Part shown: piece by piece, positions 41,264-52,437 of the stretch
Numbering within the stretch: the first letter of the stretch is position 1
Layout: each line of letters opens with the position of its first letter
Assembly: GCA_012934845.2 (NCBI GenBank)
Contig: WNNJ02000657.1
Span: 1 to 64,000, forward strand
Source: Pomphorhynchus laevis
Taxonomy: Eukaryota; Acanthocephala; Palaeacanthocephala; Echinorhynchida; Pomphorhynchidae
Length of the DNA: 64,000 nt
Reading direction: 5' to 3'
Notes under the pieces: generated by a model
The model's input: the letters and a program-made list of their open reading frames with translations, nothing else
The model's database searches: none
Told to the model about the DNA's origin: nothing
Made by a program: the position numbers and the translations under genes

Positions 41264-44248
41264 TTAGTACGCCACATTCCAGCCATATCGAACAGGTACT
41301 TTACGGACTCTTTCTGATCGTCTAGGTAATTGGCGATGGCAATTATCATGTTCAAGATTTTTTTCATCCGCCGAATTCGTAATGGTAAGTGGACTTTGAT
41401 CACTAGTTATCTCAATCCGCTGTGACAATGTTGAATTCATTTTCTCTTGATCATTGTCTGCATCATTGGTAATTTCTCGATTCTCTATACCTTCTCCTTT
41501 ACGAAGCATATCGGCGTGTAATCTGTAGTTTTGATCAGCGTTGCTCACGACATACGATGTCCAGTTTGAGCGCTTTTCTATTTCCCCCGCCGACCACGGT
41601 TCGTTACTTTTCTGCCGATACCACACCTTTTCTCCTGAATAAAACTCCCTCGGTTTGGATTTCTTATCGAAATGTATTTTGTTATTTGCTTGATAACCTT
41701 CAAGTGTAGAACGTAGATTCGGTTTCAAACGATCAAATAAGGTAGTCAAACGATGACCGGTAAAGACAATTGATGGTGGTTTTCCTGTGGCACTGTGCGG
41801 TGTGTTTCTATACGACAATAAGAATTGCTGCAATCGCTTTGGACGATCGTGTATATTGTAAGGTCTGATCACTTTATTCTTTAGTACTTGAATAAACCTC
41901 TCCGCTAAACCGTTTGATCTTGGGTGATACGGAGATACTCTTACATGCTTTACTCCATTAGACTGCAAAAAATTCGCGAATTCGGAAGACTGAAACGGGG
42001 GACCATTGTCTGATACCAGCTCTTCCGGAACCCCATTTCTGGCAAATATTTCTCTTAATACCTTTATTGTTGAGTGAGCACTTGTACATTGCATCTTAAT
42101 AACCTCTGGCCATTTTGATAGAGCACACTGAACCACAAAGTAATACTCCTGTTGGGATGGTCCGGCGAAATCTACGTGAATCCTAGTCCATATATCGCTG
42201 GGTACAGGCCAATTGTGAAGTGGATGGTTAGGTTCGTTATTCCGGAAACGCTGACAATCGTTACAATTTTGTACTGAGCGCTCGATATCAGCATCCAATC
42301 CAGGCCACCATACGTAATATCGTGATAAGGACTTCATAGCCACAATTCCCGGATGGCCTGCATGCAAAGCTCGCAAAACTGTCTCCCGTAGACTCGTCGG
42401 AATTAATACACGCGCTCCTAAAAGCAAAATTCCATTTTCAAATGATAACTCATTGCGTCTTGTGCTGTAATAATGAATGTTCGAGTCTGTAACTTTGTTT
42501 GGCCAACCGATCGACACATATTGCGTCACCTTTTTTAGAATCAAATCTTGTTTCGTAGCTTCGCGAATAGCTGTTGCGGATAATAAAGGTGTGTCCTCAC
42601 ATAACAAATTCACACAGATATCATTTGTTCCCGACGTTTCTGCACAGTCAAGGCCTTGACATGGAAATCTGGAGAGGACATCGGCAATTATGTTATCTTT
42701 TCCTGGAATGCATTCGAGTTCGTAGTCGAATTGACTCAACAACAATGCCCATCTGACTAAACGCTGATTCGCGATCTTTGGCAAATTACGTTGATTTCCG
42801 AATATGTATTTCAAAGGTTTGTGATCAGTGATGAGTACGAACTTTCTACCTAATAGAAAATATCGAAACTTATTGACACCGAATATAAGTGCAAGTGCTT
42901 CCCGGTCGATTTGCGAGTAATTTATTTCCGCGCTGCTCAATTTTCTTGATGCGTATGCAATCGGCAGATAACGGTTGTTTTTAGTTTCTTGAAGCAGTAC
43001 GGCTCCTAAGCCTCTCTCACAAGCATCACAATACAGCTTCAGGTTACTCTTCCCATCATATGGTATTAAAATTTTCGGTTTTAGCATACTTTGCTTGACC
43101 AATTCAAATTGGCTTTGATGCCGATCTGTCCAGTTCCAATTCGCTCGTACACCCGTTAACGAATACAAGTCAGCACACTGCGACCGCAAATGAGGAATAA
43201 AACGTTCAAGGAACCCTATGGTTCCCAAGAACGTTCGCAGTTCTTTAGGATTTGACGGTGGACAAATATTTTGAATAGTATCAACTTTCTCTGGATCAAC
43301 TTTTACCATTCCTTTATCTAACACGTGTCCCAGAAATTTGACTTGTTCTTGAAGAAATAAACACTTTTCACGTTTAACTCGTATTCCCGCATTCAATAAT
43401 CTTGTCATTACACTTCGAAGTCTGTCTATATGTTCTGAACGTGTTTCACCTGCAACTACAACATCATCCAGATAAACTGCGACGCCCGGAATCGTACCGA
43501 GTAATTGATTCATATAACGCTGGAACAAAATTGGTGCAATGGATAACCCAAATGGTAATCGACGATATTGATAATATCCGAAGGGTGTCGATATGGTCAA
43601 ATACTTTCGAGAGTCTTGATGAACTTTCATTTGTGAATACGCATCCTTTAAATCCAATACTGAATACAAGGTGCCTCCTGCGATTTTGCTCAGTATCTCC
43701 TCAAATGTCGGTAATTCGAAACAATCACAATTCAGATACGGATTAATTGTCGCCTTGAAGTCAGCGCAAAGTCTTATTGAGTTATCCTTCTTGAGCACAG
43801 AAACAATTGGACTCGCCCATTCAATATAATTACAGTTTGAATCAACTTGCTCTAATGTTCCATTCGATAAAAGGCGCTTTAACTCTTCTTCGATTTTTGG
43901 CTTTAATGGCAGTGGTACGCGACGAGCCGGAATGCATCGTGCAATAGCCGATGGATCAACTTGTAACTTTATCTCCAAATCCTTAATGTTCCCAAGATCT
44001 TCATTGAATAACTCCTTAAATCTGAGTAACATGTGGTTTAAATCGGATGCACCTTGTTGATTTAAATTTAACTGATTGATAGCTCGTGGGCGGGATCTTA
44101 CTTGACGTGGCAAGGACATGTTAAATGCTTCTATCCACGGTTGTCCAAACAAGCTCTTTTCTGTTTCGTATACGACCTCGACATTCAACAATTTGACTAC
44201 ATTATCTAGTTCTACAGTCACTTGACATTGACCTATGCTCTTTATCAA
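41264..44248 (-). CDS. pol frame of the Ty3/Gypsy element
   Basis: A 994-residue frame. RT at about 120-300 with FELPTFEEILS, FGLSIAPILFQRYMN and YLDDVVV; RNase H with YCDACERGLGAVLLQ and ITDHKPLKYIFG; integrase with an HHCC zinc site (HAGHPGIVAMKSL then CNDCQRF) and the DDE core IHVDFAGPS, LVSDNGPPF and NGLAERFIQ. A short carboxy region follows. The order protease-RT-RNase H-integrase is that of Ty3/Gypsy. Gag and pol lie in different frames, as is common in this family. Confidence 0.92.
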   Translation of the reverse strand: MIKSIGQCQVTVELDNVVKLLNVEVVYETEKSLFGQPWIEAFNMSLPRQVRSRPRAINQLNLNQQGASDLNHMLLRFKELFNEDLGNIKDLEIKLQVDPSAIARCIPARRVPLPLKPKIEEELKRLLSNGTLEQVDSNCNYIEWASPIVSVLKKDNSIRLCADFKATINPYLNCDCFELPTFEEILSKIAGGTLYSVLDLKDAYSQMKVHQDSRKYLTISTPFGYYQYRRLPFGLSIAPILFQRYMNQLLGTIPGVAVYLDDVVVAGETRSEHIDRLRSVMTRLLNAGIRVKREKCLFLQEQVKFLGHVLDKGMVKVDPEKVDTIQNICPPSNPKELRTFLGTIGFLERFIPHLRSQCADLYSLTGVRANWNWTDRHQSQFELVKQSMLKPKILIPYDGKSNLKLYCDACERGLGAVLLQETKNNRYLPIAYASRKLSSAEINYSQIDREALALIFGVNKFRYFLLGRKFVLITDHKPLKYIFGNQRNLPKIANQRLVRWALLLSQFDYELECIPGKDNIIADVLSRFPCQGLDCAETSGTNDICVNLLCEDTPLLSATAIREATKQDLILKKVTQYVSIGWPNKVTDSNIHYYSTRRNELSFENGILLLGARVLIPTSLRETVLRALHAGHPGIVAMKSLSRYYVWWPGLDADIERSVQNCNDCQRFRNNEPNHPLHNWPVPSDIWTRIHVDFAGPSQQEYYFVVQCALSKWPEVIKMQCTSAHSTIKVLREIFARNGVPEELVSDNGPPFQSSEFANFLQSNGVKHVRVSPYHPRSNGLAERFIQVLKNKVIRPYNIHDRPKRLQQFLLSYRNTPHSATGKPPSIVFTGHRLTTLFDRLKPNLRSTLEGYQANNKIHFDKKSKPREFYSGEKVWYRQKSNEPWSAGEIEKRSNWTSYVVSNADQNYRLHADMLRKGEGIENREITNDADNDQEKMNSTLSQRIEITSDQSPLTITNSADEKNLEHDNCHRQLPRRSERVRKVPVRYGWNVAY

Positions 44249-44269
44249 CCCTCCACCAAAACTTCTCAG

Positions 44270-45418
44270 CTATCTTCCCGCTCTTAGCTCAGGCGAACCA
44301 CAACTTGACCATGTTTTTTGAGATATTACAGACAACATTGCTCCCGTATCAAACTCCATTTCCACTTGAACTCCGTTTATTCTCACTTCCAATGTCGGTC
44401 CCAGGATATGGTCCCTTCGACAAACGTTTTGAATTTCGAGAAAAGCCAACTCTACAGCCTTATTATCACCATTCTCGTCTGATATCAACTGATGAATATT
44501 TTGTAGTGCTACCTTGCAGCATCGACGAATATGACCTATCTTACCACAACGGTGACATTTTACGTTCTTAGCCCAACACTGTTGCTCATTTACGTGATTT
44601 GAACCATTACATCGTGTACAACGAGGCATGGAATTTTTATTCCATTGTGATCGACGTCCAGCACTTAATTTATTAACATGCGAAATTTCAACATCCTTTT
44701 TCGAGTCATTTGCATAATTCGAGCTGGTTTCCGTCGCTAACAAGTGCTTAGTAGCTTGTGTCATTTCCCAATTAGAAGCAATCCTAATTACATCGTCTAA
44801 CGTAGGATTGTCTAATCGTAATAGACTCATACGTATTTCCTCGATTGGAGTATATGCAATTACCAGATCTCTCAATCTGTCGTCGATTGCTTGCTGTTCG
44901 GTTTGAATGGATTGATCGAAAAACGAACACTTACTAGCCAGGCCCCTTGCTTCCGCTATCCAATCTTTATGTGACTGATTGGCTTTTTGTCGACATTGCG
45001 TAAATTCGAATCTGGCTGCAACTATATGCATCGGCTTTTTAAAATGACGATCGAGTTCCTTAATAATCATCTCGAAAGTAATGTCCTCTTTTTCGAAAGA
45101 CGGAATCAATTGTCCAACCAAGCGAAAAATTTCTTGACCACAACTGGACAGTAAGAACTGTTTTTGTCGCATCTGTGAATCAACTCTGTGCATGCCCAAA
45201 AAATTCTTCAGTTGAATCCCGTAATCAATCCACTTATCGTGATCTGCATTGAAATGCTGAAACGCCGGTAAATTGCAATCCTTATTGGGATTTTCACGAT
45301 TTTGCAGACTTTCCATCAACTTCGTCAATGTACGTTGTTGTTCCCATACAATTTTCATAATGTCGTTCGACGAAAATTTTGAACCACCCTCGTCGCCAAT
45401 TGTTGTGTTTTCAGACAT
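44270..45418 (-). CDS. gag-like frame of the Ty3/Gypsy element
   Basis: A 382-residue frame. The middle is helical and capsid-like (YGIQLKNFLGMH, then QCRQKANQSHKDWI). Two zinc knuckles follow near residues 265-300 (CTRCNGSNHVNEQQC and CHRCGKIGHIRRCC). The carboxy end has FDTGAMLSVIS, the active-site motif of an aspartic protease. The start lies within the 5' LTR, so the first residues come from LTR sequence. Gag coats the element RNA in the particle. Confidence 0.85.
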   Translation of the reverse strand: MSENTTIGDEGGSKFSSNDIMKIVWEQQRTLTKLMESLQNRENPNKDCNLPAFQHFNADHDKWIDYGIQLKNFLGMHRVDSQMRQKQFLLSSCGQEIFRLVGQLIPSFEKEDITFEMIIKELDRHFKKPMHIVAARFEFTQCRQKANQSHKDWIAEARGLASKCSFFDQSIQTEQQAIDDRLRDLVIAYTPIEEIRMSLLRLDNPTLDDVIRIASNWEMTQATKHLLATETSSNYANDSKKDVEISHVNKLSAGRRSQWNKNSMPRCTRCNGSNHVNEQQCWAKNVKCHRCGKIGHIRRCCKVALQNIHQLISDENGDNKAVELAFLEIQNVCRRDHILGPTLEVRINGVQVEMEFDTGAMLSVISQKTWSSCGSPELRAGR

Positions 45419-45592
45419 TGCAAAGCAAACGCTAACGTTTTTTAATTTTTAGTACAAACAAAACACCAGCGTTCAGAAACAGTCGCTATCCGACATATAT
45501 AGTCAAAATACAAAGGCATACCGCCAAGCACATTGCTGCCAGTGATAATCGTCATTGCCATACATTTGCAGTGTGTTCGTTCATACACAACA
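45401..45592 (-). repeat. 5' LTR of the Ty3/Gypsy element
   Basis: A 192-bp terminal repeat. The gag frame opens inside this LTR (ATG at 45418) and runs through the primer-site region, an unusual feature. Confidence 0.95.
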
Positions 45593-46618
45593 TTATCCTT
45601 TCATCTTAGTCAGTGATTTTGATATATTATGTAATCATATCGGTACTGATGGTGCAGCCCCGCATTTCAGGTGCGCAGATGATAAGTCTCTTTGGAACTT
45701 CTTTCATGATGATCTTCATCTCATTCAATATGCCGACTTTCTCAATAATATATCTTGTCTTGTCTCGATCGCTCAATGGCGTTCAATATTTGTATGATAA
45801 TCTTCCTATCGGTAATAGTGATCATTGTGTTTTGATTTTTGATTTCACAATTTTGGAATGCAGTCTTGTGATAACGTCGAAACTGTATTAACTAAGCTAT
45901 GTGGCACCGTGTCGATGAAGCACCACTTGTTGAATATGCAACCTCTATCTCGTTTGAAACATATACTACTGGCATCGATTAGCAATAACAAAACATTCCC
46001 GAGAAGTTGATACATATTTCTAATCGATATGCCCCTGAGAAGCGTATAATGATTACTAATAATTTGGCTCTAAATTGGCTTACTCCATGGTTGGGTTCTG
46101 AATTTAAAACGCTGATACGTAACCTGAATAGACTTTATATGATATAACGCTCCTACCCAAAATATTGTACTAAGTATAATGCCTGTCGAAATCAGAATGC
46201 TACACTTCGAGCTAAGAAAAGATTTTTTTACGAGTCCAAAATAATTAATTCAATCCACACAGCCTCGAAAGTATTTTGGTCATATGTCCACATAAGTAGA
46301 TTTCTTAGGCCGCTTATATCGACGCTAAAACTCTGCGATAAAATTATCGACTCTAACGCAAAGAACGCAGACGTTTTTGCTTATACTTCTCGGCCGTAAA
46401 ATGATTATTGTCACAATTCAGGAGACATTATTGATCATATTAACGCCACGTTTTCATACACGCCTATTGTAGTCACACCATTTTCGGTATATGATGAGCT
46501 AACCAGATTATTGATTCATTCTTCTCCAGGACAAGATAACATCCATCCTTTGCTACTTCATACTTTGGGTCACCTTCTAGCTCATCAATTGGCAAAATTG
46601 TTTCAACTGTCACTTTAA
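45593..46618 (+). mobile_element. LINE-B copy 2, right part
   Basis: The LINE continues after the LTR element: the rest of the endonuclease (SDFDILCNHI; later GNSDHCVLIFDF with the SDH motif), the linker and RT fingers (SSPGQDNIHPLLLHTLG). It stops before RT motif A, where a LINE-D 3' tail begins. Stops are present. Confidence 0.78.
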
Positions 46619-46621
46619 GAA

Positions 46622-47965
46622 AAAGATTTATTTTAAGTGACAAATGCGTGTCAGCGCACGCTTACATGACCACAACAAACAAAAATGTAAATCATGTGTC
46701 GATAAGGTGTGAACGGAGGAGGTGTTTGAATGTAATAAAGGAGAGAGCCCGGCCGACATCGAGAGGGAGTTGATTCCAGGCGAGTGATGCGGCGACGAGC
46801 AAAGATCGGATACTATAGTTGTTGGAGTAATTGGGAACGTGGAGTTAGAGAGTATGACGGGAACGCAGCGATAGCTAGGTGGGGCGAGTGTCGTCTAAGA
46901 AATGGAGGTTGATGAACGATAAGGAGCCAACGGCGATAAGACGAAAAGTCACGCGAAGAAGGCGGAGTTTGATGCGAATGTGGATGGTTGACCAGGAGAG
47001 TTGGGCAAAATATGTGGATGTGTGATCGAAGCTACGGAGAGGAAAGAGCACTCGAACGGCGGAGTTGATTATTCGTTGTAGGGGTAGGATGATGGATTTT
47101 CGAGAATTGGCGAAAAGGCTGAGGCAGTAATCGATTTTAGGGAAGAGAATCGATGAAAGAAGAGACATACAAGAACGGAAGTCGATAAGGGGGCGGATAC
47201 GACGATGCCACTGAGAATTAAGCTAGACGAGCGTACCTTGTTGCGGATGAAGGGTTTAAGGGAAAGGTGATTATCGAAATAGAAGCCTAGGAAAGTGAGA
47301 CTGTGTACTATGGGGATGATCGATGAGGCAAAAGATACAGTGGGAAGAGATATGTTCGGTTTACGAGGGAGGATCCACATTATTTTGGACTTTTCGGGGT
47401 TTAGAACGAGATGGAGATTGGAGAGACATTTGTAGATAGAAGAAATACAGTTCGAAACAGAAATGCCGATATCGTGTATGCGATGTGCGGATGCATAAGC
47501 ATAGATGAGGATGTCATCGGCGAATTGCATGACGTTAAAGGAGTAAGGTTTGATGAACGGAGAGAGATCGACAAGCAGAAGATATAGTAGCAGGGGACCT
47601 AGGACTATACATTGTGGGACCCTGCAAACAATAGGGCGAGATGGGAGGGTGATGAATTAGAACAGACGCGAAAGTATCGGTCCTATAGATATGAGACAAG
47701 CATTATGGAGGAAGAAGAAAAGCCGTAATCTTAACGAAGGCGAAAAAGAAGGACGGAGTTGTCGACAATGTCGAAGGCGGAGGAGAGGTCAAGGGAAGTA
47801 AGAACACTATATAGAGCCTTGTCTCGAGAAATGAGTAAGTCGTTGTAAACCTTCATGCATGCGATTTATGTGGAGTGATTAGATCGGAAAGCGGATTGGA
47901 AATGAGGGTACAGATTGGATGAGGAGAGATAAGCGTTGATCTGTATTAAGATGAGGCGTATCAAT
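46622..47965 (-). mobile_element. LINE-D (CR1-like) RT and 3' end
   Basis: The minus strand carries RT pieces: QFADDILIYAYA with the catalytic aspartates (47069-47530), IIPIVHSLTFLGFYF, then the thumb SLLSSILFPKIDYCLSLFA in an overlapping frame (46875-47168). Upstream, motif A and B regions (47600-47950) are damaged. The 3' UTR ends with the shared stem-loop at 46637-46674. It is related to but distinct from LINE-C. Confidence 0.8.
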
Positions 47966-47968
47966 ATA

Positions 47969-49213
47969 GATTTGTATCAATACCGACGACTTATATTATT
48001 ACCTAAGAAAAAATTGGTTTTATGTTCCAAATATCTGCGGCCCATTTCGATTTAAAATACCCTCATCTGCATCTACGAAATTTCGCTTGGGCGTAGAATC
48101 CGCTACCATTTAAGTAGGCTTAACTTAATCCTACGGAGTTTTTACACGTTTGTCAAAGGGTGCTCGGTTCATTCAGCAATTAGTGAAATGCATCAGTTTT
48201 GTCAAGATAACAATCATCAGCTTCATATGGTGGTTTTTCTTGGCTTTTCTGATGTATTTGACCGCATCTCAATTCCCTTCGTTATTTCCTCTCTCAGGTC
48301 GCTTGGCTGACTGCGAGAATTGTTAACTAAGTGGAAATATTGTTGTATACCAAGCGGTTCCACTATGAAGACGACCCTGATACACATCAGTTCTACCCTA
48401 TTACAGGTGTGCCTCAAGGTTCACCTCTTTCTCCTATCTGATATCTTGCTAGGTCCATTGTTCTTTTCAAGATTGCTAAACGTGAACAACATCTAGAGGT
48501 ATACGCTGATAATACCACAGCCCTGTTTTCTAGACGAACGTGCAAAGATGTAGTCTCGAACATCAGCCGTTTTATTTTAAGATTTAAAGATCTGTTACCC
48601 CATCCAATCTTATGTGAAACTCCAATAAATCGCAGATAATCGTCTTTCATGGCACCCCTGCTAAAAAAGGAAACTTAAGAGTTTAGCGCTCTCCGCACAC
48701 TTCTTAATTTTGCAGCCTCAAGCACTGCCCATTTTGACGAGTAGAGTAAAATATCTTGGATTTACCGTTACAGTAAACTGGTCGGTAAAATCTGACCTGA
48801 ATAGACTTAAACGTATTCTGAAGAGAGCTAGGTGGGCTCTGAAACGCGCCCAACATCTGTCAATATATGGGAAAACCCAAGTTAAAGTAAAGTCCTAATA
48901 CGAACAGAGAGAAAAGCAAGATTACCTTCCTTGATCTCTGCTTTTCTAACTTGTTATGCTTTTCTAGTGAGTTAGACCGAATGTTCAATCCGTTTGTTAA
49001 TTCAGTTCGTTCAATGTGTTCGTCAATGTGTTCGTTCAGTCTGTTTGCTTAGCCCATTCGTTCAGCTTGTTCTTTCAGCCTTTCGTTCAGAACGTTCTTT
49101 CAGCTCAATCGTTCAGTTCGTTCGTTCCGTCCAATGTATAAAATTTTCTTGTTTATACTCCCCTCCTTCTTTCTCAGCACGCGCTTGGGACTGGCGATGG
49201 CGAAGTTTTTATA
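47969..49213 (+). mobile_element. LINE-E copy 2, decayed
   Basis: Nearly the same sequence as 38427-39907, including the same stops, but without the 240-bp part at 39350-39590; the deletion joins AACCCAAGT to TAAAGTAAAGT. Shared stops suggest that both come from an already dead copy, by segmental duplication or from the same non-autonomous family. Confidence 0.75.
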
Positions 49214-50064
49214 GAAAAGTATTCAAAGATTGATGCTAGATCAACTTATTTGTTTTGCCAAGTACAATGACAAGGTTATAGTAGTAGACCTAATTCACAC
49301 TAATTCTGTATAAGCTGTAGTAGGACGAGATCGAAAAGGTCAAAACGTATCTATATATAAATTGGCTCAACTTCCTAGTGTGAAAATAAGTCTGGAGAAT
49401 GATACTTAGCACCGACCCGCAAATGCAGTTTCATCAATGAATGACAATGAGATTTCGAAGGCGACAAATAATAAACTTGATAATACCTAGAGATTCATTT
49501 AATAAAATGGATTCGCATTTAATAAAATTACGTATTTAATAATAAATTCTTTTATTTTTGGCCAGCCATCTATGTTTGGCGAGCAATAAAATATAAAATT
49601 CAGTCATTAAATTATATTCGAGCAATTGATCAACAAAATGAGAAAAGAAAACAGAAAATAAAATTTAGTCATCACATTAAATTCGTACAATTAAACAGAA
49701 AGATAAAAAAGAGAAAAGTAGAAATAAAAAACAAGGAATACTGCGACATGGATAAACGGATCATTCCCCTATTTACGTTCATTAAATATTCTGATGCAGG
49801 ATGGAACAAAACTCTTTTAATAAATTTCGGTGTGAATATGCGGCCTATTACACAACTCCAAATATCTTGTATTATGAGAATACTGATTTGCTGGAGACAT
49901 TATATATTGAAAATTTCCCAGACATCTAGACAGCTTTTTTGAAGATTTGGAAGCCAGCTTTCGACTGTAAAAATTCTTTCAAACACATATTCTAATGACT
50001 ACTATTGTTAGTTGAAAATTCTGAATTGCAATTTGTAAATTGGTAAAAGTCGTTTCCAATTCGA
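49214..50064. other. No gene recognised
   Basis: AT-rich spacer without recognised motifs. The short frame 49748-49942 has no family resemblance. Confidence 0.55.
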
Positions 50065-50315
50065 ATTATTACAAGAAGGCGAGGAAACATAAATATTTAT
50101 TTGATTAGAAAATCCAATATTTCGGCGGCACTACGGCACGTCATCTTCATGGTTGTAACTTTAATCAACAATTTTTATTAAGTAAAAATTTATCACTTGA
50201 TAAAAATTGTTGATTAAAGTTACTTACAACCCTGAAGATGACGTGCCTAGTGCCGTCGAAATATTGGATTTTTCTAATCAAATAAATATTTATGTTTCCT
50301 CGCCTTCTTGTAATA
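50065..50315. repeat. Long palindrome, about 115-bp arms
   Basis: Arms 50065-50177 and 50200-50315 are reverse complements with few differences, with about 22 bp between. Each arm holds GAAGATGACGTGCC and CGAAATATTGGAT, the style of Penelope 3' UTRs. It is probably two ends joined tail to tail. Confidence 0.85.
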
Positions 50316-50460
50316 ATTTGTAAATTATATTCAAAAGTGGTATTGGGTAACCTAGATACGGCGCAGAAAGATTTATTTAACAATATGGTCAAATATTGTT
50401 ATGATATTTGACCGGGTCATGATAAAAATGAAAGCTGACATTAAGTTCCTTAACATCTTC
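50316..50460. repeat. Second copy of the foldback arm
   Basis: This matches the right arm of the element at 25079-25764 (GGTATTGGGTAACCTAGATA, ACAATATGGTCAAATAT and the GGTCATGATAAAAATG end). Only one arm is present. Confidence 0.7.
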
Positions 50461-50547
50461 TAATGCGTAAAATAATTTAAAGTTGTTTTCAGATTCTTTC
50501 GTGTTTATAACGTCTATATATTTATTTGCATTCGATTAAATTTCCTT

Positions 50548-51350
50548 GTTTTCTAATAATTTTTATTCAATAAGTGAGCACATTTATCCAGAAAGCCTTA
50601 TTCTTAACAAAACCAATATTAATGATAAAGAAGGTGTATATCTTGATATGAACATTAAATTAACATCAATTAAAAACTAATTTAAATTTATATCGCAAAG
50701 ATGACATATTTAAATTTACAATAAACATATTTTTGCATGAGCATTCATGCATACCATATAATATAAAATATAATACATTAAATAATGAAATTTTAAGAAT
50801 TGCAACAATATGTAACGATATTGGCTTTCTCCAAAATCATTTAAATAATTTAATAGATACATATTTTAAACTAGGTTACTATAAAAATAACATCAAGCAG
50901 AAAATAGTAAAATATATAAATCAACACAATAGTATAAAGAATAAATTTAAACTCTTAAGTGGCAAATTTTTATGAATGGATAATAAATAATATACTTTGT
51001 ATTAGAATAAGATACTAGATATTTTTATCAGAGGAAATACATCACTAGCATGTATTTGGCACCGCTGCTATGTGGGGTAGAGGAGTTAGGGGCCGAAACC
51101 TGATAGCATAGCAGTTCCTCCTGATGACCTCTAATTCTTATTCTGATACAACGTCTGTTATTTATTAGTCAATTCATAAAATGACGTTTATTTTAAATTT
51201 TATTTTATTTTTTTAACTTGATTTAAATTATAGAAAATCTAAAAACAATTTTTAATTTTATTATTTAATTATTAAATTTTGATTGAGCATTATTATGTTT
51301 TGTTTATTTTATAATTATATTAAATACGTAGACTCAGTTAGCTGATTTAA
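50548..51350 (+). mobile_element. Penelope family 1, 5'-truncated copy
   Basis: It contains the RT end (open piece 50733-50975, HEHSCIPYNIKYNTLNNE) and the full 3' tail with GGGGCCGAAACC, CTCCTGATGACC and the final CAGTTAGCTGATTT. It is very close to the copy at 22395-23300 in opposite orientation. Confidence 0.82.
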
Positions 51351-52437
51351 TTTGCTTTCAACAACAGAATGCATTTGCAGGGTTAAGGCAGACAGCAATA
51401 GACCTTAAGTGCAAAAATTAATTTGGAGTGTATCAGTCTTTTCAATTATTATTAGACAGTTGATATCTTGTTCTCAGTGCGCTTAAGTGTAAGCGCTTTA
51501 ATCTAAAGTGAAGCTTGTTCCAGAGTTGTAACCTAGTGGTACTCAACCTGATGGACTATACCAATGATTCCCAAACTTGTTTCACCGCCTCTTCAGAAAA
51601 TCATTATCCCTTTAAAAATTTGAATTTTGCATCTTTGCGTATTGATGATAAAAAAAAGTGTTACACGGAAATGGGTTGTACTTATATAAAGATATCATTA
51701 GCAAATAACCTGATCACCTTTATAATGATAATTTACATGCTACAAGTATTAATATTTCTAAAATAAGTCAGTTGTAGCTGCTGATGCCATTTATAAAACA
51801 TTGATACATGTATTTTCTGCTTGTAAAGCGAAACAAGTAAATAAGAAGATTTGAGTAGTGGTGATCGTTTAATAAATTAATTCTAGACTGCGAAAAAATG
51901 AAATTGTTTCTTTTATAAGTTCGCTTTTTGCAATTATATGTGCTTTTCCCTGAGTGTAATTCACTGTATATTCTCTATTAACAATGTGATATCGCATTTA
52001 TAACAAAATCTCAATGTAAACCTTGCATTTTCTAAGCATGCTTATTAAATTCTGCATAAATTAGCGACCTCTATAGCGCTTTCCGCTAATTTTATCGGTA
52101 TTACCTCGTTGTTAGTTGCCAATTTTGCTTGAAGGGGCTGGTCATTATATCGCCCGTTTTCACTCTTACCTCTGATATGTAAGTATCCGTCCTTTCCGTC
52201 TTCAACAGGTTGTCGGAGGCTGATTTATCGGCCATTATCTTTATTTCCGGCTTAATCTGCGCTTTAACATCATTTCGTCTAGTTCGTTCATCAGTCATTC
52301 GTCTAAATGCTGACCGACCTCGCGTGTCCATTGCTGTTAGTTTAAGCTTTACAAACTGGGAAGTTAAAAAGTCATCTAGCGTAATATGTATAGATTCATG
52401 TGGTATTCTTTTAATGGGTTGCTATTTTAACCCATTG
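51351..52437. other. No gene recognised
   Basis: Short frames only (51515-51766 and 52101-52331), none with a motif I know. The last 300 bp may belong to the 5' part of the LINE that follows. Confidence 0.5.

Larger units (their letters stand above)
41043..45592 (-). mobile_element. Ty3/Gypsy LTR retrotransposon, Mag-like, very young
   Basis: A complete-looking element on the minus strand: LTRs of 192 bp at 41043-41234 and 45401-45592 that begin TGTTGTG and end CACAACA and read as identical throughout, a 5-bp target-site duplication TTATC (41038-41042 and 45593-45597), a polypurine tract GGGGAAGAGGAA directly before the 3' LTR (41235-41246) and a likely primer site beginning TTGGCGACG after the 5' LTR. 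It carries gag and pol. The K02A2.6-like RT and the compact LTRs point to the Mag lineage. Identical LTRs mean insertion was very recent. It looks almost whole, with at most about one break. Confidence 0.93.
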
